A stretch of DNA of 64,000 bases, from positions 495,529-559,528 of the forward strand of contig JAYKAV010002330.1 of the NCBI GenBank assembly GCA_035582835.1, in the 5' to 3' direction. Below the pieces are notes generated by a model that ran no database searches, was not told the DNA's origin, and saw nothing but the letters and a program-made list of their open reading frames with translations. Within the stretch, counting starts at the first letter, position 1; each line of letters opens with the position of its first letter. Position numbers and translations under genes: made by a program. Origin of the DNA: Phoebastria nigripes (taxonomy: Eukaryota > Chordata > Aves > Procellariiformes > Diomedeidae). Positions 22,101 through 43,779 of the stretch are shown here, piece by piece.

Positions 22101-25100
22101 CATTCCCACAGCTTCGTCCACCCTGGAGTAACCAGTGTTCACTCCACAGTCAAATGTTTGTGCAGCGACCTTGGCATTGCTGAGCCTGGCTGCCTTCCCC
22201 AGCACATGAGAGTTGGAGGCAGCAGCCACGGCCTCTCGCTGTGAGGATGCACAAGGCTGGAGGAGGCGCATCAGGTCTTGCGGAGTCGTGCAGAGGTGGG
22301 ATCACCATCTCATGGCCAGGCGCACCCTTGTCCATGATATAAGGGTTCATTGCTGCTTAAGAGGCTTGGGGAAGCCCTGCCGCAGGCTGCTTTGTGCGGC
22401 TCACTGCTCAGGAGACAAATTTTGTCCATACTCTGTCCAGGGTGTTCGCCACCTGCAAGTCTCATCAGCCCAGGTTTTAATGGGAGAAGCTCTTAAGTTC
22501 TTAAGATACGAGTGAGATATTGGTGGGCCCTTCTGTGACATGGATAAAGTAGCTCTGTGACGCTCCTTGGGTGTGTTATGAATGATGGCTTTGGTACTGA
22601 AGCAGCGCTGAAGTGGACTCGTCAGTGCCTTTGAGCATGGTGTGGACTCAGTAAAACCTCAGCTTGTTGAGGTGGTGGTGGCTGAGGAGCAGGAGGTGTC
22701 CCTGTGAGCCCTGACCGGGACGCCTGTGCTGTGCCCTCTGCTGCCCTTCACCCCTGGTCCACCACTGGGCTCATCTGCTGAATCTCATCTCCCTTCACCT
22801 GTGGCTCCTGGAAATGGACCCGTCAGCCATTCCCTGGGAGAGCTGCCTCCCCAGCAGCTCAGCTCCCTGCCCTGGCCAGCCTGTGGTGGGCATCGGTGCC
22901 TGTCCCTGTGCTTGGCCCCTTGGAGTGATGCAAAGCCAATGCTCTGGTGCGTCATGTCACCTGAGGGTTCATAGACAGCAGAGTTACCTCTGTGCTTTCC
23001 TCTGCAAGGCGTTGACTGCAGACCCTCATCGAAGTGCTTGCTTTCTGTGGTGGCCGCTCCGAGGTCCCGTGGCTGCAGCAGACCTCTGGGGGGTCTACAC
23101 ACCAGCCCCCTCCCATTGCGGGGACGCATGATGAACCTGCAGCCCCCGCAGCAGGGAAGGCACCGTCATTGCTGCAGAGATGGTGCTCCAGCGCAGTGTC
23201 AGCCGCTGGCACTCACCACCCTTCCTCCAGCCTGACTCCGGACCTGGCACCTCAGCAGCACGAGGGTGTTGTAGGCAGCTGGCACCCAGTGGTGGCACTG
23301 TGCAGGGACGCAGGGCTGGATAGTGGTGAGGAGGCAGTGTGGCATTCAGTCACCCCTCCAGGACACAGTCCCGGCCTCTCGTCCCCCGTGGACCCCTCGG
23401 GGTGGTAGGGGTGCCCCGCAGCTTTGCTCAGCATCAGACATGCCCTGTGAAGAGCAGGACAGCTCTGCCCCCGTTATCAAAAGTGCTGTCCTGAAGGGAC
23501 TCGTTTCTCTGACCTTTATAATTATTCCTGTCCAATCTTTCTTCATGTTTTCTTTTATTTTTCCCTTTCTTCTCTCCCTCTCTTTTTTCCCCCCTAAAAC
23601 TCCACCACTCCTCTCCAGTGTATTAAGGATGTGAGTGAAATTGATGGCTGGAACGTCTCAAGTCTTTATGATGATGAATGACTTTCACTGCCAAAGCTTT
23701 TATTGTCTGTGATTTGGGAAGAAGGGGAGCTGATTTATCGTGGCCAACTGTCATGCCATTTAATACAGTTATAAATCCTGACGCCGTGACGGGCACCGTG
23801 GGCCGGGGACCTCCTCTGGCCACTCTCCTGCCTCCCTTTCGTCTCCCTGCTCGCTGTCCTCAGCTGTGCTCCTTGTGGGGGAGCAGGCAGAGGGAAATTT
23901 GAACCAGGAGCTCCCACACGGAGGGTGACAGTCAAGGGCTGGGCAAGCCCTGAGCACCTCACCCAGACCTGGGCAGGCTGTGCAGCCCCCCAGCTCTTGG
24001 GGTGGGTGGAGATGCCCCACAGCCCAGCCCCGGGCACCAATGCAGCATCCCCTGCTCCTGGCGCCGCGCTGGTGGGTCTGCTCTGGTCCCGCTTGAGTGC
24101 GGCAGAAGGGGAATCTCCCACCATGGCTTGGGAGCAAAATCCCATCAGCTGCTTTTAACGTGCAAAAGCCCTCAAAAAGATGTGTTGGTTAATGTCTAAA
24201 TATCTTAATTGCATTTTTTAACTGCATTTTAGTGACCCTGGTGTAATGAGGCAGGGCACCTGTAGGTTTTGCAGGGAGGAGCAACGTGGTGCTGCCTCCT
24301 ATGGCTGATGCTGCCGTCAGCTGGCAAAGCTTTTCCTTCCCTGGGTGTCAGGGAGGGATGACTGGCTGGTGGCAAAGCACAGGCAGAGCGCAGGCAGAGC
24401 CGGCTCGTTGCCTGTGTTGCTCACTCGGCAGCTGGCTCCAGCCATGAACCCCAGACTAACTGATGTTGGCACAAATGGCATCTGTCGGTGGCAGGGAGAG
24501 GGCAGCCACCCGCTTTGGGCAGAAGAAGCGTCGGAGGTGGTTCCTGCCAGGGCGCCGGGAAGCCGCATTCGGTGTCGGACCTCATCATGTTGGGGAAGGT
24601 GCAAACACACAAAACCACGAAACGCCACCAGAGCCACGTCGCCATTTAACATCCGTGTGTTGGGCTCCGCACGTGCTGGGGGTGAGGCATGAGCCGCACT
24701 GCAGAGAAGGAGAAGGGCAGCCGAGGGGCTGCGTGGTCCCGTGGGGTGGCCAGGTTTTTTGACAGAAAAATCACATTGGAGCATTTTTGGTCAACCCGAC
24801 ACCTTCCTGGGCAGAGATGAAGTATATTCAGCACAATATTAAAGCTTTTCCTGTGTTTCATGCTATGTGGGAGTCGCAGTTCAACATCTTGTTCTGCCCT
24901 CTGTTCTGAACTCTCTGGAGGACACTTTCCATAAAGTAATTCATACATTTATTATTTTCTGAACTACCTGGTGCATCAGTTGAGCTACACATCTGGCTAC
25001 ATTATGGGAGATGCTATCTACCCACCAGGCAGCTAGGAAAGAGACGGGACTTGGAAATACGAACTTGGTCCTGCTGCTTCACAGGGCAGATGGAAAATGC

Positions 25101-25110
25101 AATTTTGTCT
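19186..25110. other. Mixed intronic sequence, GC-rich from 21.6 to 24.2 kb
   Basis: I recognise no repeat or gene. One pyrimidine tract with AG at 23617-23618 is followed 12 nt later by a GTGAGT donor-like site. The block 23619-23790 is unique-looking and AT-richer than its surroundings. Confidence 0.55.
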
Positions 25111-25664
25111 TAAAGTGATTTCAAACAAAGTGTTTCAGGTTCTTTCAACTAAAGAGAATAAAATATTTCAATCTTGACAATTAAAAATATTTTGATGGGA
25201 AAATGCTGAAACCCAAGTTTGTCAACATTTCCACAGCTCTACTTTTTCCATCACAGAATCCAGGTAAAATGCCTGATTTCAGCTTTTCATCTTATTCCAG
25301 GATAAAAATAGCGTTATTGAAATATCAGAAAAATCGCACTTGGGTTGTCGATCTGGACTTTGTTGAGCCCTAATTAAGATGTTAAAATCTAAGGTGTAAA
25401 TATTTTTCCTGTGAGGAGTAGAAAACTGCTGATGACATTAGCAATGATCCTTAGATTGGAAATGTCTCCATCTCAGATTAATTCCAGATGCAGAACATAA
25501 ATATTGATTCTTGTGAGATGGAAGATTTCAGCATGGGTTTAACATCTCTGCAAAATAGACCAGTGGAAGCTGTTGGGGTTTTTTTCCCTCTGTGCTTACC
25601 TAGCAAGCTGAATAACTGATTGCCAATATACTCCCCTCTTCCTGTTCCTGGATGTGCTGGTGGG

Positions 25665-25915
25665 CTGCAGGGTCGTGCCCGCCCGTGTCGGTGCTCACAG
25701 GGCTTCCTGCACTGGGAGGTGTCTGTCTGGACGGGAGCAGGTGGGACGGTGAAGCCCTGCCTNGTCTGGCGTCTCGCCGAGCTTTGGCAGCCCCCAGTAC
25801 CCCGCTGCCGTCGGGTGCTCCTGGCTGTAGCACGCCCTGAGCCGGGCTGGACACGCCGTGGCCCCGAGCGACGACGCAACCCACCGGCACGTTGTCAGCC
25901 TTTGGGGTGGGCGTT
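25665..25915. other. CpG-dense patch inside intron 7
   Basis: About twenty CpG dinucleotides fall in about 250 bp of GC-rich DNA (for example near 25788-25810 and 25850-25875), close to the expectation without CpG depletion. Most of the flanking intron is CpG-poor. It may be an intragenic CpG island or simply a GC-rich bird segment. There is no TATA box or recognisable transcript start. Confidence 0.45.
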
Positions 25916-26800
25916 GGTGAAGGGTTTCAAGGGGCCGGCAGGATTCGCACTGAGGCAGGTTTGCATGGCTCCTGGGCTTCTCCTCCCGCTCTCACTGCTC
26001 CCAAAAGCCCTCTGGATGTCACTGCTGTCCTTTGCAAGGCGACTGGAAACCCATGTCCTCCTCTTTCGCCCAGTCGCCTGGCTGGGCCCCTCCAGGCTGC
26101 TGCCAGGCCGCCCACTTGCTCTTCCGTGCCTGGCTGGGGGGCACGAAGCCCCTTCCCCACCAGCACCACCCCAGCCCGCTGGGTCATGGCAGGGCCCTGG
26201 GGCTCGGCAGCCCGCCAGCACAGGCTTGCCTGGCTTCTGGGACCCTCCACAGGCCCTCACACGCAGCCCTTGGACATGGGGGCAGCGTCCCCCGAGCTGC
26301 AAGGCTGGGAGGAGGAGGTGGGCTACCCTACCCGCTGCTCCTTGCCCGCCGCTGGAGATGCTCCAGAGCAACATCTGTGCAGCAAGACCTTTTTGGGCAG
26401 GTGGCTGGCGAGCTCACGTCACAGCCCGGTGTCCACCAGGTAGTGGCAGCCCCGCTCCTGGCGGGAGCAGTACCGGGTGGCAGCAGGCAGCAGTGGCCAC
26501 CGCCGTCCTTGGATGCTCTTCAGGGAGTGGCCGTGGTGGCNGAGGCTGGTGGAGGGGCCGTCACTGCGCCTTTCCTCAAGCACTGCTGTGGTGCCGGGGA
26601 AGGTCCCGGAGGTGGCTGCTGGCTGCACTGCCTGGTACGGGCAAGGGAGCTGCCTGTACGCCAGTGCACCCCTGCGCTGCTACATCTGAATTGCCTATGG
26701 GCAGCAGGGTCTCTTGGCCAGGTGTCCAGAGTAAATCTTGCAGGTCTTAGCCCTAATGAAGGATGCTCTCCCTTGTGAGCAGCTCCTCCATCCTCAGGGC
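25916..26800. other. GC-rich intronic block after the CpG patch
   Basis: Unique and GC-rich. Open frames up to 376 codons run across this block and the CpG patch on the + strand, but they show no known domain and overlap other long frames on both strands. I treat them as chance. Confidence 0.6.
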
Positions 26801-29800
26801 AGCTCCTGGCCTGAGCAAAGGCTTTGGACCCAAGGAGTGAATTGGAGAAAAGGGGGTATGCAGGACCACCCACCCTCCTCAGGGCTGGCTTTGAGATGTG
26901 TGTCCCTTTTGTTAACTGCTAAATATTTGCTAAATGGACTGAACATGTGGAGTTGAAAACGTGCTGGATTTTCATTTCTTGAAGACGGAGAAGTTNGAGG
27001 CCAGCCACCTCTCCCCATACATAACCATTAGTTTTCAGGAACATCCATGGCTCCACAGAAAAATGCTACCAATGCTCTTGTTTTCATCCTGTAGCTCCTA
27101 GCATTTTTTTTTTTCTTGTAGCTCCAGTGTCTGGAGTCCTGTTACAGCGAGAGGAATTTGTAATTCTTCACAGACTGATATTAGCTTTCTAGTCGTCTTG
27201 GTTGCAAAGAGAGGCTAGAAAATAGCTTCTGGGTGTATGCAAAACTTCAAACACTGGAAAATAAACAAAAGGAAAAAATATTTTATTTAAACATCTTGTG
27301 ATAACTCAGTCGCTTTCGCGATTTTTGTAGTTTATTGAACAGCTAGCTCTACATTTGCAGGAAGAGGGATCCCTCGGACCACAAGCTTTTTGAGCTGCCG
27401 ATCCTCTTGGTCATCTTGCAGCTTTCCAGCAGCACAGTGATTACTGTAGAGACAGACTCACAGAGCCTGCTGTGCTGCTCTTATTAGAAGTATTGCTGTG
27501 CTGCAGAAAGGAAACAACAATAAAGGGAATATGTTGCTTCTGCATGCGTTAAGAGCACTGATCAAACCACATGAGATCCCATTTCAGACATAATGTGCAT
27601 TGGAGGGCAAAATTAGATTGAGAAGTAAATGGAGCCTAAAATTTCCATAGCTTTATTCGTCAGAAAGCTGTTTCATTGCGTGGTTTAATTCTCCTAGTTC
27701 TTTCATTCACTGCATGTAGCGTGCTGGCTGGAGTACATTTTAGAAATAATGGGATGAAAAAAACCCATCTTTAATTTGGCAGTAGTTGTGAGGTGTGTAA
27801 GGGCCGTTCAGACCTGAGATGCAAGGGGATGTGAAATGCAGAGGCATGTTACACAGCAGCAGAAAAACAGCCAGACTGGAACTTTCTGTATTTTAACAGG
27901 AAGAGGTGTTTTGTTTTGTGATTTTTCTTTTTTTTTTTGCTTTTGGTTTTGGTTTCTTTTGCATTTATTTAAGTTCTGAAATATTTGAAGTTGGTTTTAA
28001 TATTTCTATTTTAAAGTAAAGTTTCATTTCATTGCTGCTTGTAAAATACACTGCACGATGAACTGCACTTGTCCGAAAAATAGTATTTTCTAGGCTAAGA
28101 TCTGCCATGGTGGTAAGCCCATTATTTTTATGTGAGATTTCTTTTCTCTCCCCTTTTAACATGTCTGTTTGACAGGAGGAGGCTAACTGGTCTCTCAGAT
28201 AAGTAGACACATGGGGTTTTTTGCCTTTGAAGGCAACACTTGATGTCATTTCCAAACTAACACAGATTGCCAAGCAGAGCACTTGATATGCAGCGAATCC
28301 CTTTTGAAACAGTGAAAACTGCAGATCAGTATAATTGGCACCAGTGGTATGACTGGAGCTGGAGGAGAAGCCTGTGTGTGTCTCTGTCCCAGGTACACCT
28401 TTGTGCATCCGTGCTTCCAGGCTGCATTTCCCTGGTCAGTTTTCCTTCCAGAGCTCATGGAAGCTGTCTTGGCTTCCCTCATGCTGCTTCATCAATTCCC
28501 ACACGCTAATTGTCTGCAACGTTGCCTCTTCCCGTCTTGCATTATGAGCTGTGGAAATGCAAACAGGGAAATGTTTCAGCCTGTTTTCAGCAAAGTATCT
28601 GTCCCCTCCTTGCTGTCAGCTGGGACAGAGGGACGCCAGTTCTCACCTTTACACTTTATCTCCGTATAAAAAGAAGGTGTGACCAGACCCCAAACTTGTT
28701 TGAATATCTCCATCAGTTTCAGTGTTAAGTACGCGGTGGGCTTGTCTTTGAGATCTCATTTTGCCCACCAGCAGATCCTTGGGGCCAGGACGAGCCACCT
28801 TCCCCTGCTCCTGAAACCTGGGATCCGGGGAGATGCTTCTCCTCCACGCTGGTGGAGGGACTGAGCCCTGGACCAGGAGCCAGTGGGGGTTTAGCGGAGC
28901 TCGGGCTGTCGGGTCCTTGTGCCCCTGTAGCCCTTTTTGGGGTCCACACCTCGGGCTGAGCACACGCAGGGTCCAACCTCCCTTGGCTGTGGCAGAGCCC
29001 TGTGGACCCCGTGGCTGCCGGCGTATGCTGAGCCGTACTCAAACCTAAGACTGGGGTGAATGGGTTTTCCTGCCCTGTGAAAATGTTCAAGATTTTGACT
29101 TTTTTCAGATCTATTTCCTATTAAAAAAAAAACCAGATCTGAGGAAAGTTTAAAAATTGAAAGTAGTAAACAAGGTAAAAACAGCCTAGATCAGTGTGCA
29201 CCTCTTGTTTTTATTTCGACCACTTTTTGTATCTGTCCTCAGTAGCTTACATTTTATATAGCAAAGTCACTCCAAACTTGAAAATGAGATTTTTTTTTTT
29301 TTTAAAGGAAAATCAAATGTTCTAACATCTTCAAAGCTTTTCCCAGAAGCTTTTGGAGTTAAAATGCCCAAATGAACAGCCTCTCTGCTTGCATAAGCTC
29401 CAGGTTTCTACAATTCAAGTTTTTCTGGGCATTTCTGTCTCTTAATGAAAAGGTTTCATTAAAAAAGGTCTTGGCTGGCTCTAGCACAAAGGTGAACCTG
29501 ACGGCCGTGGTCTGCCGCATCCTCCTTGCCGAGTGCCAGAGGATGCCCCAGCACCTGCCCAGTGCGCCCTGGTCCTGAGCTGCACAGCTGGGCACACTGG
29601 CTTGTCTGCCTCCCATGCTTGCTTTGCTTTCCTCTTGTTTTTTCTTCCCCTAATTTTATTTAATGAGCCAACGTTGCCAACGTTGAATCAAGAGAACTGG
29701 AAGCGGTGGCTAGAGCCTGCAGTGGCTTTCAGCGAGGAGCTGCAAGAGCAAGTGTGCACACACACCATTGATGGAGTGGAGCAGTGCTGGCAGGGATGGG

Positions 29801-32800
29801 CGAGACACCCCAGCCAGGACCCTGCTTTGTGCAGCACTCAGCTCCTGTGTCGGTCCCGCTGCGCGGGTGGCACGCCTGCCGTGGCACCCTCAACCTGGAG
29901 ATCATGGCTTGGCAACCTAAGGAAGCCATGCGCTTGCTCAGTGCTGCTGAGCCCCCTTTTTTCTGCATTGGTATGGCATCAGAGCACACTTTTCCCCTGC
30001 ATCACTGTGCTTGAGCAAACGCTGGGTGTGTCGGGCCTGGCAGCAGGGCAACCCTGGCTGCAGACGGGGTTTCCCAGCGGCTGCCTGTTCGTCCCCTCCT
30101 TTGGGGATGACTGTGCTCCTCAGTAACAGAGGTGTTCACAGGTTCTAAGCACGCAGGAACTGTGCAGGGACGAGCACCCATGTGGGACTTGCAGGCTGTG
30201 CCAGGCAGACTGCAGCCTTCCCCAGAGGACCCTCTCCTGTGGGGTGCTGCTCCAGCTGCAGTGTGAACCACCCGTGCTGCTTGTGCTCTGCTGCTCCTCT
30301 GCTGTTCTCCAGGTGGGTTTAGGAGGAAAAGGACCCCGCAGAAGGGTTTTAATGGATGTGTTGATAAAATGCCTCCAGACCACTGCATGTCCTCCCACAA
30401 GGTCTCATCCTTCTTGTGCTTACCTCCGTCTGCTCTCCGTTCCCCTCAGAGCCCTCTTGATAGATGAAATGCCAGCACTGGAGAGTTTTCCTCTCTGGAG
30501 TTGGTGGCGTTGTGTACCTGGAGTGCAGTGGACCCTCTCCAGCTGTCTGCCACACTTCCCCACGTCCCTCCACACACGTAGCTGGGCACATGAGACCCGA
30601 CCACACCATGCCTTGCTGCGCTCGAACCACTGGCGTGCCTCCTAGCCCTGCGCTGAGCTGGACAAAGAGAAAGCTTGCAAGGCATGAAGGTTTCACTTAC
30701 CGGGAGCCAGGGAGAGGTTAAATTATGCTGATGGTTTTAGTACATGGCTAATTGTTGGTCACACAAGAATTAGGGTAGGGGTGGGTTCTTGCAGAGACGT
30801 CCACCTAGGGTATCTTCTCCTAGTCTCCACACAGATGTCCCTTCCAATTCTTTGTGTGCGTGTGTGTTAAATGAGGGGTCACACCGGGGAATTCTAACTT
30901 TGCATGTGTTACGGGAGGGGAAAGAGACCCAGGTAGACTTTGAAGATCAAGGTGGATGACAGGGTGCAGCTCAGCTCAAGTCTGCAGACAAAGCCTTCTC
31001 ATACTAGCAACCCTAAAAAGTACGTGAGAAGCTGGACTGTTGGGTTGTTCGTAGGGTGCAAGAGCTCCGTGGCTGCAAGGAAGAAGGGACAGGAGTTTTA
31101 TGCAGCAGCAGCCAGAAGAGATTGTCCAGAAGAGATAAGGCCGAGGGCAGAGCACTCCGCAGCTCCAGGACTCTTGCTTTGAAATTGCAGAGAAAACAGA
31201 CTGGAGTATTTGTCTGTACTTATCCACTACATTTTCGCTTTACCAGAAAGTACTGTTCTTCCTTCCTTTTTCTTTTCCCTGCCCTGCCTCTTTTTTAAAA
31301 GCGTAGTTGTGTCAATGGGAAGAGTAGGAAAGGCACCTGCTACAAAGAGCAGCTCTGGACTCCTTCAGACATCTGCTGCTGCCTTGCAGGTGAGGAGAAA
31401 AATAGACCCATATCTGCAACCCCTGTTTCAGTGCAGTGTGCTTAATCTGAATTTTATGGCTTTGATAGCAGATTACGGTGCCGCTGTCACAAGCCCTTGC
31501 AGCCCCAGTCACGGTGGACACTGCGCATTTCAATACCTTCTCCACTAATCTTTCCCCCACTGCTCCCATTCCCTGGCTGCTAATTTCACGCAGGCACTTA
31601 AACATGATGGATAATTGTGTTCTGCTTATCAATGTTTAATTTAAGGGCTGTTCCATCTGACCTGGATGCCCTCTGCAAGAGCTATGCCTCATTATTGATT
31701 TCATGGTCACACCTGTGACATTACCTGCTTTGTAGGAAGTAGACTTTGACATTCCTGTGAGGCTTTGGCAGCCAGAGCTAATTGTCAGAAGAATAATCGA
31801 GTCAGCAAAATCATTACAGGTGATCTGTGTGTTACCACTGTTTTATCTGCCTCTAATTAGGTGCAGGAGAGGTAACTCATCGCAGTAAGCATGCTGCACT
31901 AGGTTTGATGTCCACAAATAGAGCTAGATGAGCACAGGAGGGAAGTTATTCATTAACAGCAGTGTTTCAGTGTGTTGGGGTCCTGTGCCAGTGGTGTCTC
32001 CTTTACCGGTATAACGGGGCGAGATGCAATCCCGCGTGCCCCTAGCTGGACCCAACACTGGGGCACACGCGCAGCGGCTCTGGACCCGAGGTGGTAATGA
32101 TGGAGGTGCCACACTACTGTTGTGCTGAGCACAGAGCAGTGTTTTGTATGTCATAAAACCAGATAATTTTTTTAAGACATGCTCGTCTCTGGTTTGGGGC
32201 GCTCCACTGCCCCATGCCACTGCCCTGGGCAGACCCTGGGTGCAACGCGCGTGTCCCCAGGCAGAGGGGGGAGCAGGAGCCGGGTGATGGAGCTTGTCAG
32301 GTCCTTTTCCTGCTAAGGGGGTTGTGCGTTTGGCCAAAATGTTTTCTTTAGGATAATGATTGAAACAACAGGGTTAGCATTATCAAAATCTTCACTGGGC
32401 AAAGGAAGAGCTGTTCTTAGCAGGAGCTGGATTTTTGAAAATAAAAGTCAGTTCTGGTAGCAGGTTTGACTGAAGTAGGCGGGAAATTTGGGTTTGCTTC
32501 CAGGGATGAAGTGGCTCCCAAAACACCATCTCCGCCAATTACTTGTTTTTGTTTTCTCCAGTGTTAAGCGAATGCATCCCTGGCTGTAAGGCACCACTCC
32601 CTCACTTCTGGGGTAGCTGGTCCCTGGTGCGGGGATAAAAAGCCCATCGATAGAAAGAGCAATGCGTGCTGGCTCCCGGGGGCAGCGGGACAGTCCCTGG
32701 GGATCCTAGCAGCAGAGCAGCACCAGTGCAGGTCCCTTCCTCTGCTACCAATGTTTGTGGGCACTTGACGAAGGCGGTGCCATGTGCCAGGACCAGGAAC

Positions 32801-35477
32801 TGGACTGCAGGGGCAGGCGCTGTCCTTCTCCCGTCATGCTGCGGAATCTTGGAGAGTGCACGAGGTCATTTTGGAGGGAGTACAGCTGAAAGCCAAGTCT
32901 GATCCATCCAACTTGGCTGCCTTTTGGAATGGGTTTGCCCATTCTGCTGGTGCACTGATGTAGTCGTTACGCAGCATCCCTGCTACAGCCAGCATTGGGA
33001 TTCCTTGTGTGCGGGGGCTGCCGGGTGAGAGGCTGCAGACCTGCAGACCAAATGGGACGGCACTGGAAGTGCCTGCCCAGCTCCTCGCACAGTCCCACGG
33101 GCAGGTCACAGTGTGCCGGTGTGGCAGCATCTCTTCATCTCCACTTCACTTAGCATAAACCTGCATTTTTTAAAATTGTTTTCTGGAAAGACACGAAGAG
33201 TCAGGTGAGGCAGCAGCCTCTGCATGGAGCCGGGGGGGCTCTGCTCCGCGCAGGTAGGCAGGTCTCTGGGGGGCCCTGCTTTGGGCAGGGGTGGAGAGGG
33301 TGTGGGCCCGTGAGATGGACCCTGGGGAGATGCTGGTGTCTGCTGGTGGAGCACCCCAGTGCTGGGCGTGACATGGGGTGCGTGCTACCTTGGGTGGCCG
33401 TTTCAGACCGGCTAACACCTTGCGGTGATGCCTGCGATGAGAGCGAGCACGCATGGGGATTTGCTGGCACCACCAGGCTGGCTTTTCCAACACTGGCGAC
33501 CTGTTGGTGTTGAACCTTTGTCTCTGGAGAGGTGGGATTACCCTACTAACCCAACGCACTGCCTAATCATTGACCACACTCCTGAGCTGATGGCAATTTC
33601 ACATCTGCTGTAAGCATGGAGCGGCGGGTGAAGGCTCCCACATATGGCAAGCGCCATTTCCCTTGGTGCAGCCCGCCACGCGTCTTGGAGAGGAAAATCA
33701 CTGGCCCCGCTATTGCGGAGGACGGTTCTGAGGCAGCGGCAAAGGGGCTCCGTAAGCCCCCTCCCCACCACCTGAACCCCCTGCATTTTCTAATGTATCC
33801 TTTGCAGTAATTAATTACCTCTCCAGTGGGTTCATTTCTTTCATACTGTTACTGGCAATCAGTTAGATAAAGGGAAAAAAGCGTGTTGGTGCCCTGTGGT
33901 ATTGAAAGTGAAGGGTTTTCACACTGTCAGGGTAATGAATTCTGCAAGGGTTTGAAGCACCTGAGCTTGGGGAAGTCCTCGTGTCATGTGTCTGGGAGTG
34001 ACAACCCCCAGTGGTTAATTACTGCCATGGATGAGAGCTGAGCTGATAGAAAAATGAGATAATTTCATTAGTAGTTAAATTTGAAGTTAATTGGATTCAC
34101 GTTTACACACAGTAGTATGCAAAGACACACTTGGAAACACTCTTTGCCGCCTTTTGATTTTTTTTTTTAAAAAGTAGGTGAACTGAAGAATGCTTCTAAA
34201 CTGCTCCCTCATTTTTTTCACCCTCATTTGGAGACAGGAGAATCCTTTGCTGTCACATGCTGCTCTTTCCCCCAGCCAGCTTGTGCCAGAGTGGGGGCAT
34301 TCACTGATGCCCAACTGCTGCTTGCCATGTCTGCTCAGAGGGGTGTTGCTGACCCCTCCTGCAGCTGGTTGCAGAAGAATTTCTTTTATGGAAGAAAATT
34401 ACTTATTTGCACTTTTTTTGAGAAATGATAATTTGCTTTCAGTGCAAGCATGCTGCCAGCTCCTGGTGAATGGAGAGATGGACATTTACCGTGTATCTTC
34501 TGTGTACAGAGCCAAGCACTTTGACATGTGGCTGTGCCCTCGGGTCCCGCAGTGCCAATTGATATTGTTATTATTCGGCATTGTCATATTCTGTTTTTTG
34601 GAGTAATGCGGGATGAATTCTGGCAGGGATATGCCTAATACCGAAAATGACGTGCAACTTTTCATCCCTGTAGTGAGCTTGCGATGATCGTGTATGTGCA
34701 GGAGTGTCTGTAACAGAGACGTTTGCTCCGCTCCTCCTGACGCCAGCCAGGGTGCTGGTGCTCCCCATCCCGTGGGGTGCCTTTGCTGTGCAGCTACGTA
34801 GTCCCCAGCCCCTCTTCAGATGGGTCTGGCTGGCACAGCATCAGGTGTTTTCAGTTGGATGTGCTCCCTCAGCCCAGGGCCATTTGCAGCAACCCCGCCA
34901 CACGTGTGCATTTTGGTGTGCAGCAGGCGCGGGAGCTCTGCTGTGCTGGTCCTGCACTGGGAATCCCCAGAGGAATGCGTGATCCCAGCGGCACGGGCAG
35001 CTCCATAAGAGCGGCGGTGGCTGCACACAGGCTTGTTAGAGCTTTGCAGAGAGCTGGGACTCCAGGCTGAGTGCTTTTCTCGGAGCAGGAGAACTGGGTG
35101 TCGCAAACCTTGCAGTATTTCAGCACCTGCAGAGGAACTGTAGTGCAGACAAAGTGCTTCGGCTGCTCGGACCCCCGGGGGAGCCCCGGCCCTGCGGTGT
35201 GGCTGGTTGTGAGCTCCTGCAGGGAAGCATGGTGCCCATGCGCGTGCCCATACCTGTGCCTGTGCCGTCCCCTCCTGCGCGGCTCCATGCCATCACAAGG
35301 CAATGCTATAACCACATGCTGCTACCTGCCCGCCCAAGGGACTGCTTGGCCAGTCTGTCCCTGTTGTAGCACACCTGGGTGGGAAAAGTGTTTGAAACAT
35401 CACGTTGCTCAGCACGCTGCAGCACTTTTAATGCATCAGTCTCACAGCAGCTGACCAAAGAAGTGGTGAACTTTTTT
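26801..35477. other. Mostly unique intronic sequence
   Basis: This is alternating AT-rich (27.0-28.3 and 29.1-29.5 kb) and GC-richer DNA. It contains one candidate regulatory element (31580-31900) and no recognised gene or young repeat. Confidence 0.55.
31580..31900. promoter_or_regulatory. Candidate conserved noncoding element
   Basis: This AT-balanced, unique sequence has a dense set of recognisable sites: GAGTCAGCA (about 31799-31807, AP-1/MAF-like), E-box CAGGTG (31817-31822) and homeobox-type TAATTAG (31854-31860). Conservation was not tested. Confidence 0.22.
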
Positions 35478-35560
35478 CTTCATTGGAGAGATGGAAAGGC
35501 TGAGAGTTGGAGAGGGAAAGCAGCTTGTCTGTAGCAGTACTTAAAACTGAAAATGAGCTG
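35478..35560 (+). mobile_element. Possible MIR/L2 tail relic
   Basis: TTCATTGGAGAGATGGAAAGG followed by GAGAGGGAAAGCAGCTTGTC follows the MIR tail pattern TTTTACAGATGGGGAAACTGAGG...AAGTAACTTGCCC. It is a short and old match. Confidence 0.35.

Positions 35561-43779
<8,219 letters not shown>

Noticed and set aside
25620..26750. 376-codon open frame on the + strand
   Set aside because: It lies in GC-rich DNA where stops are rare, overlaps other long frames on both strands, contains Ns and shows no known domain.
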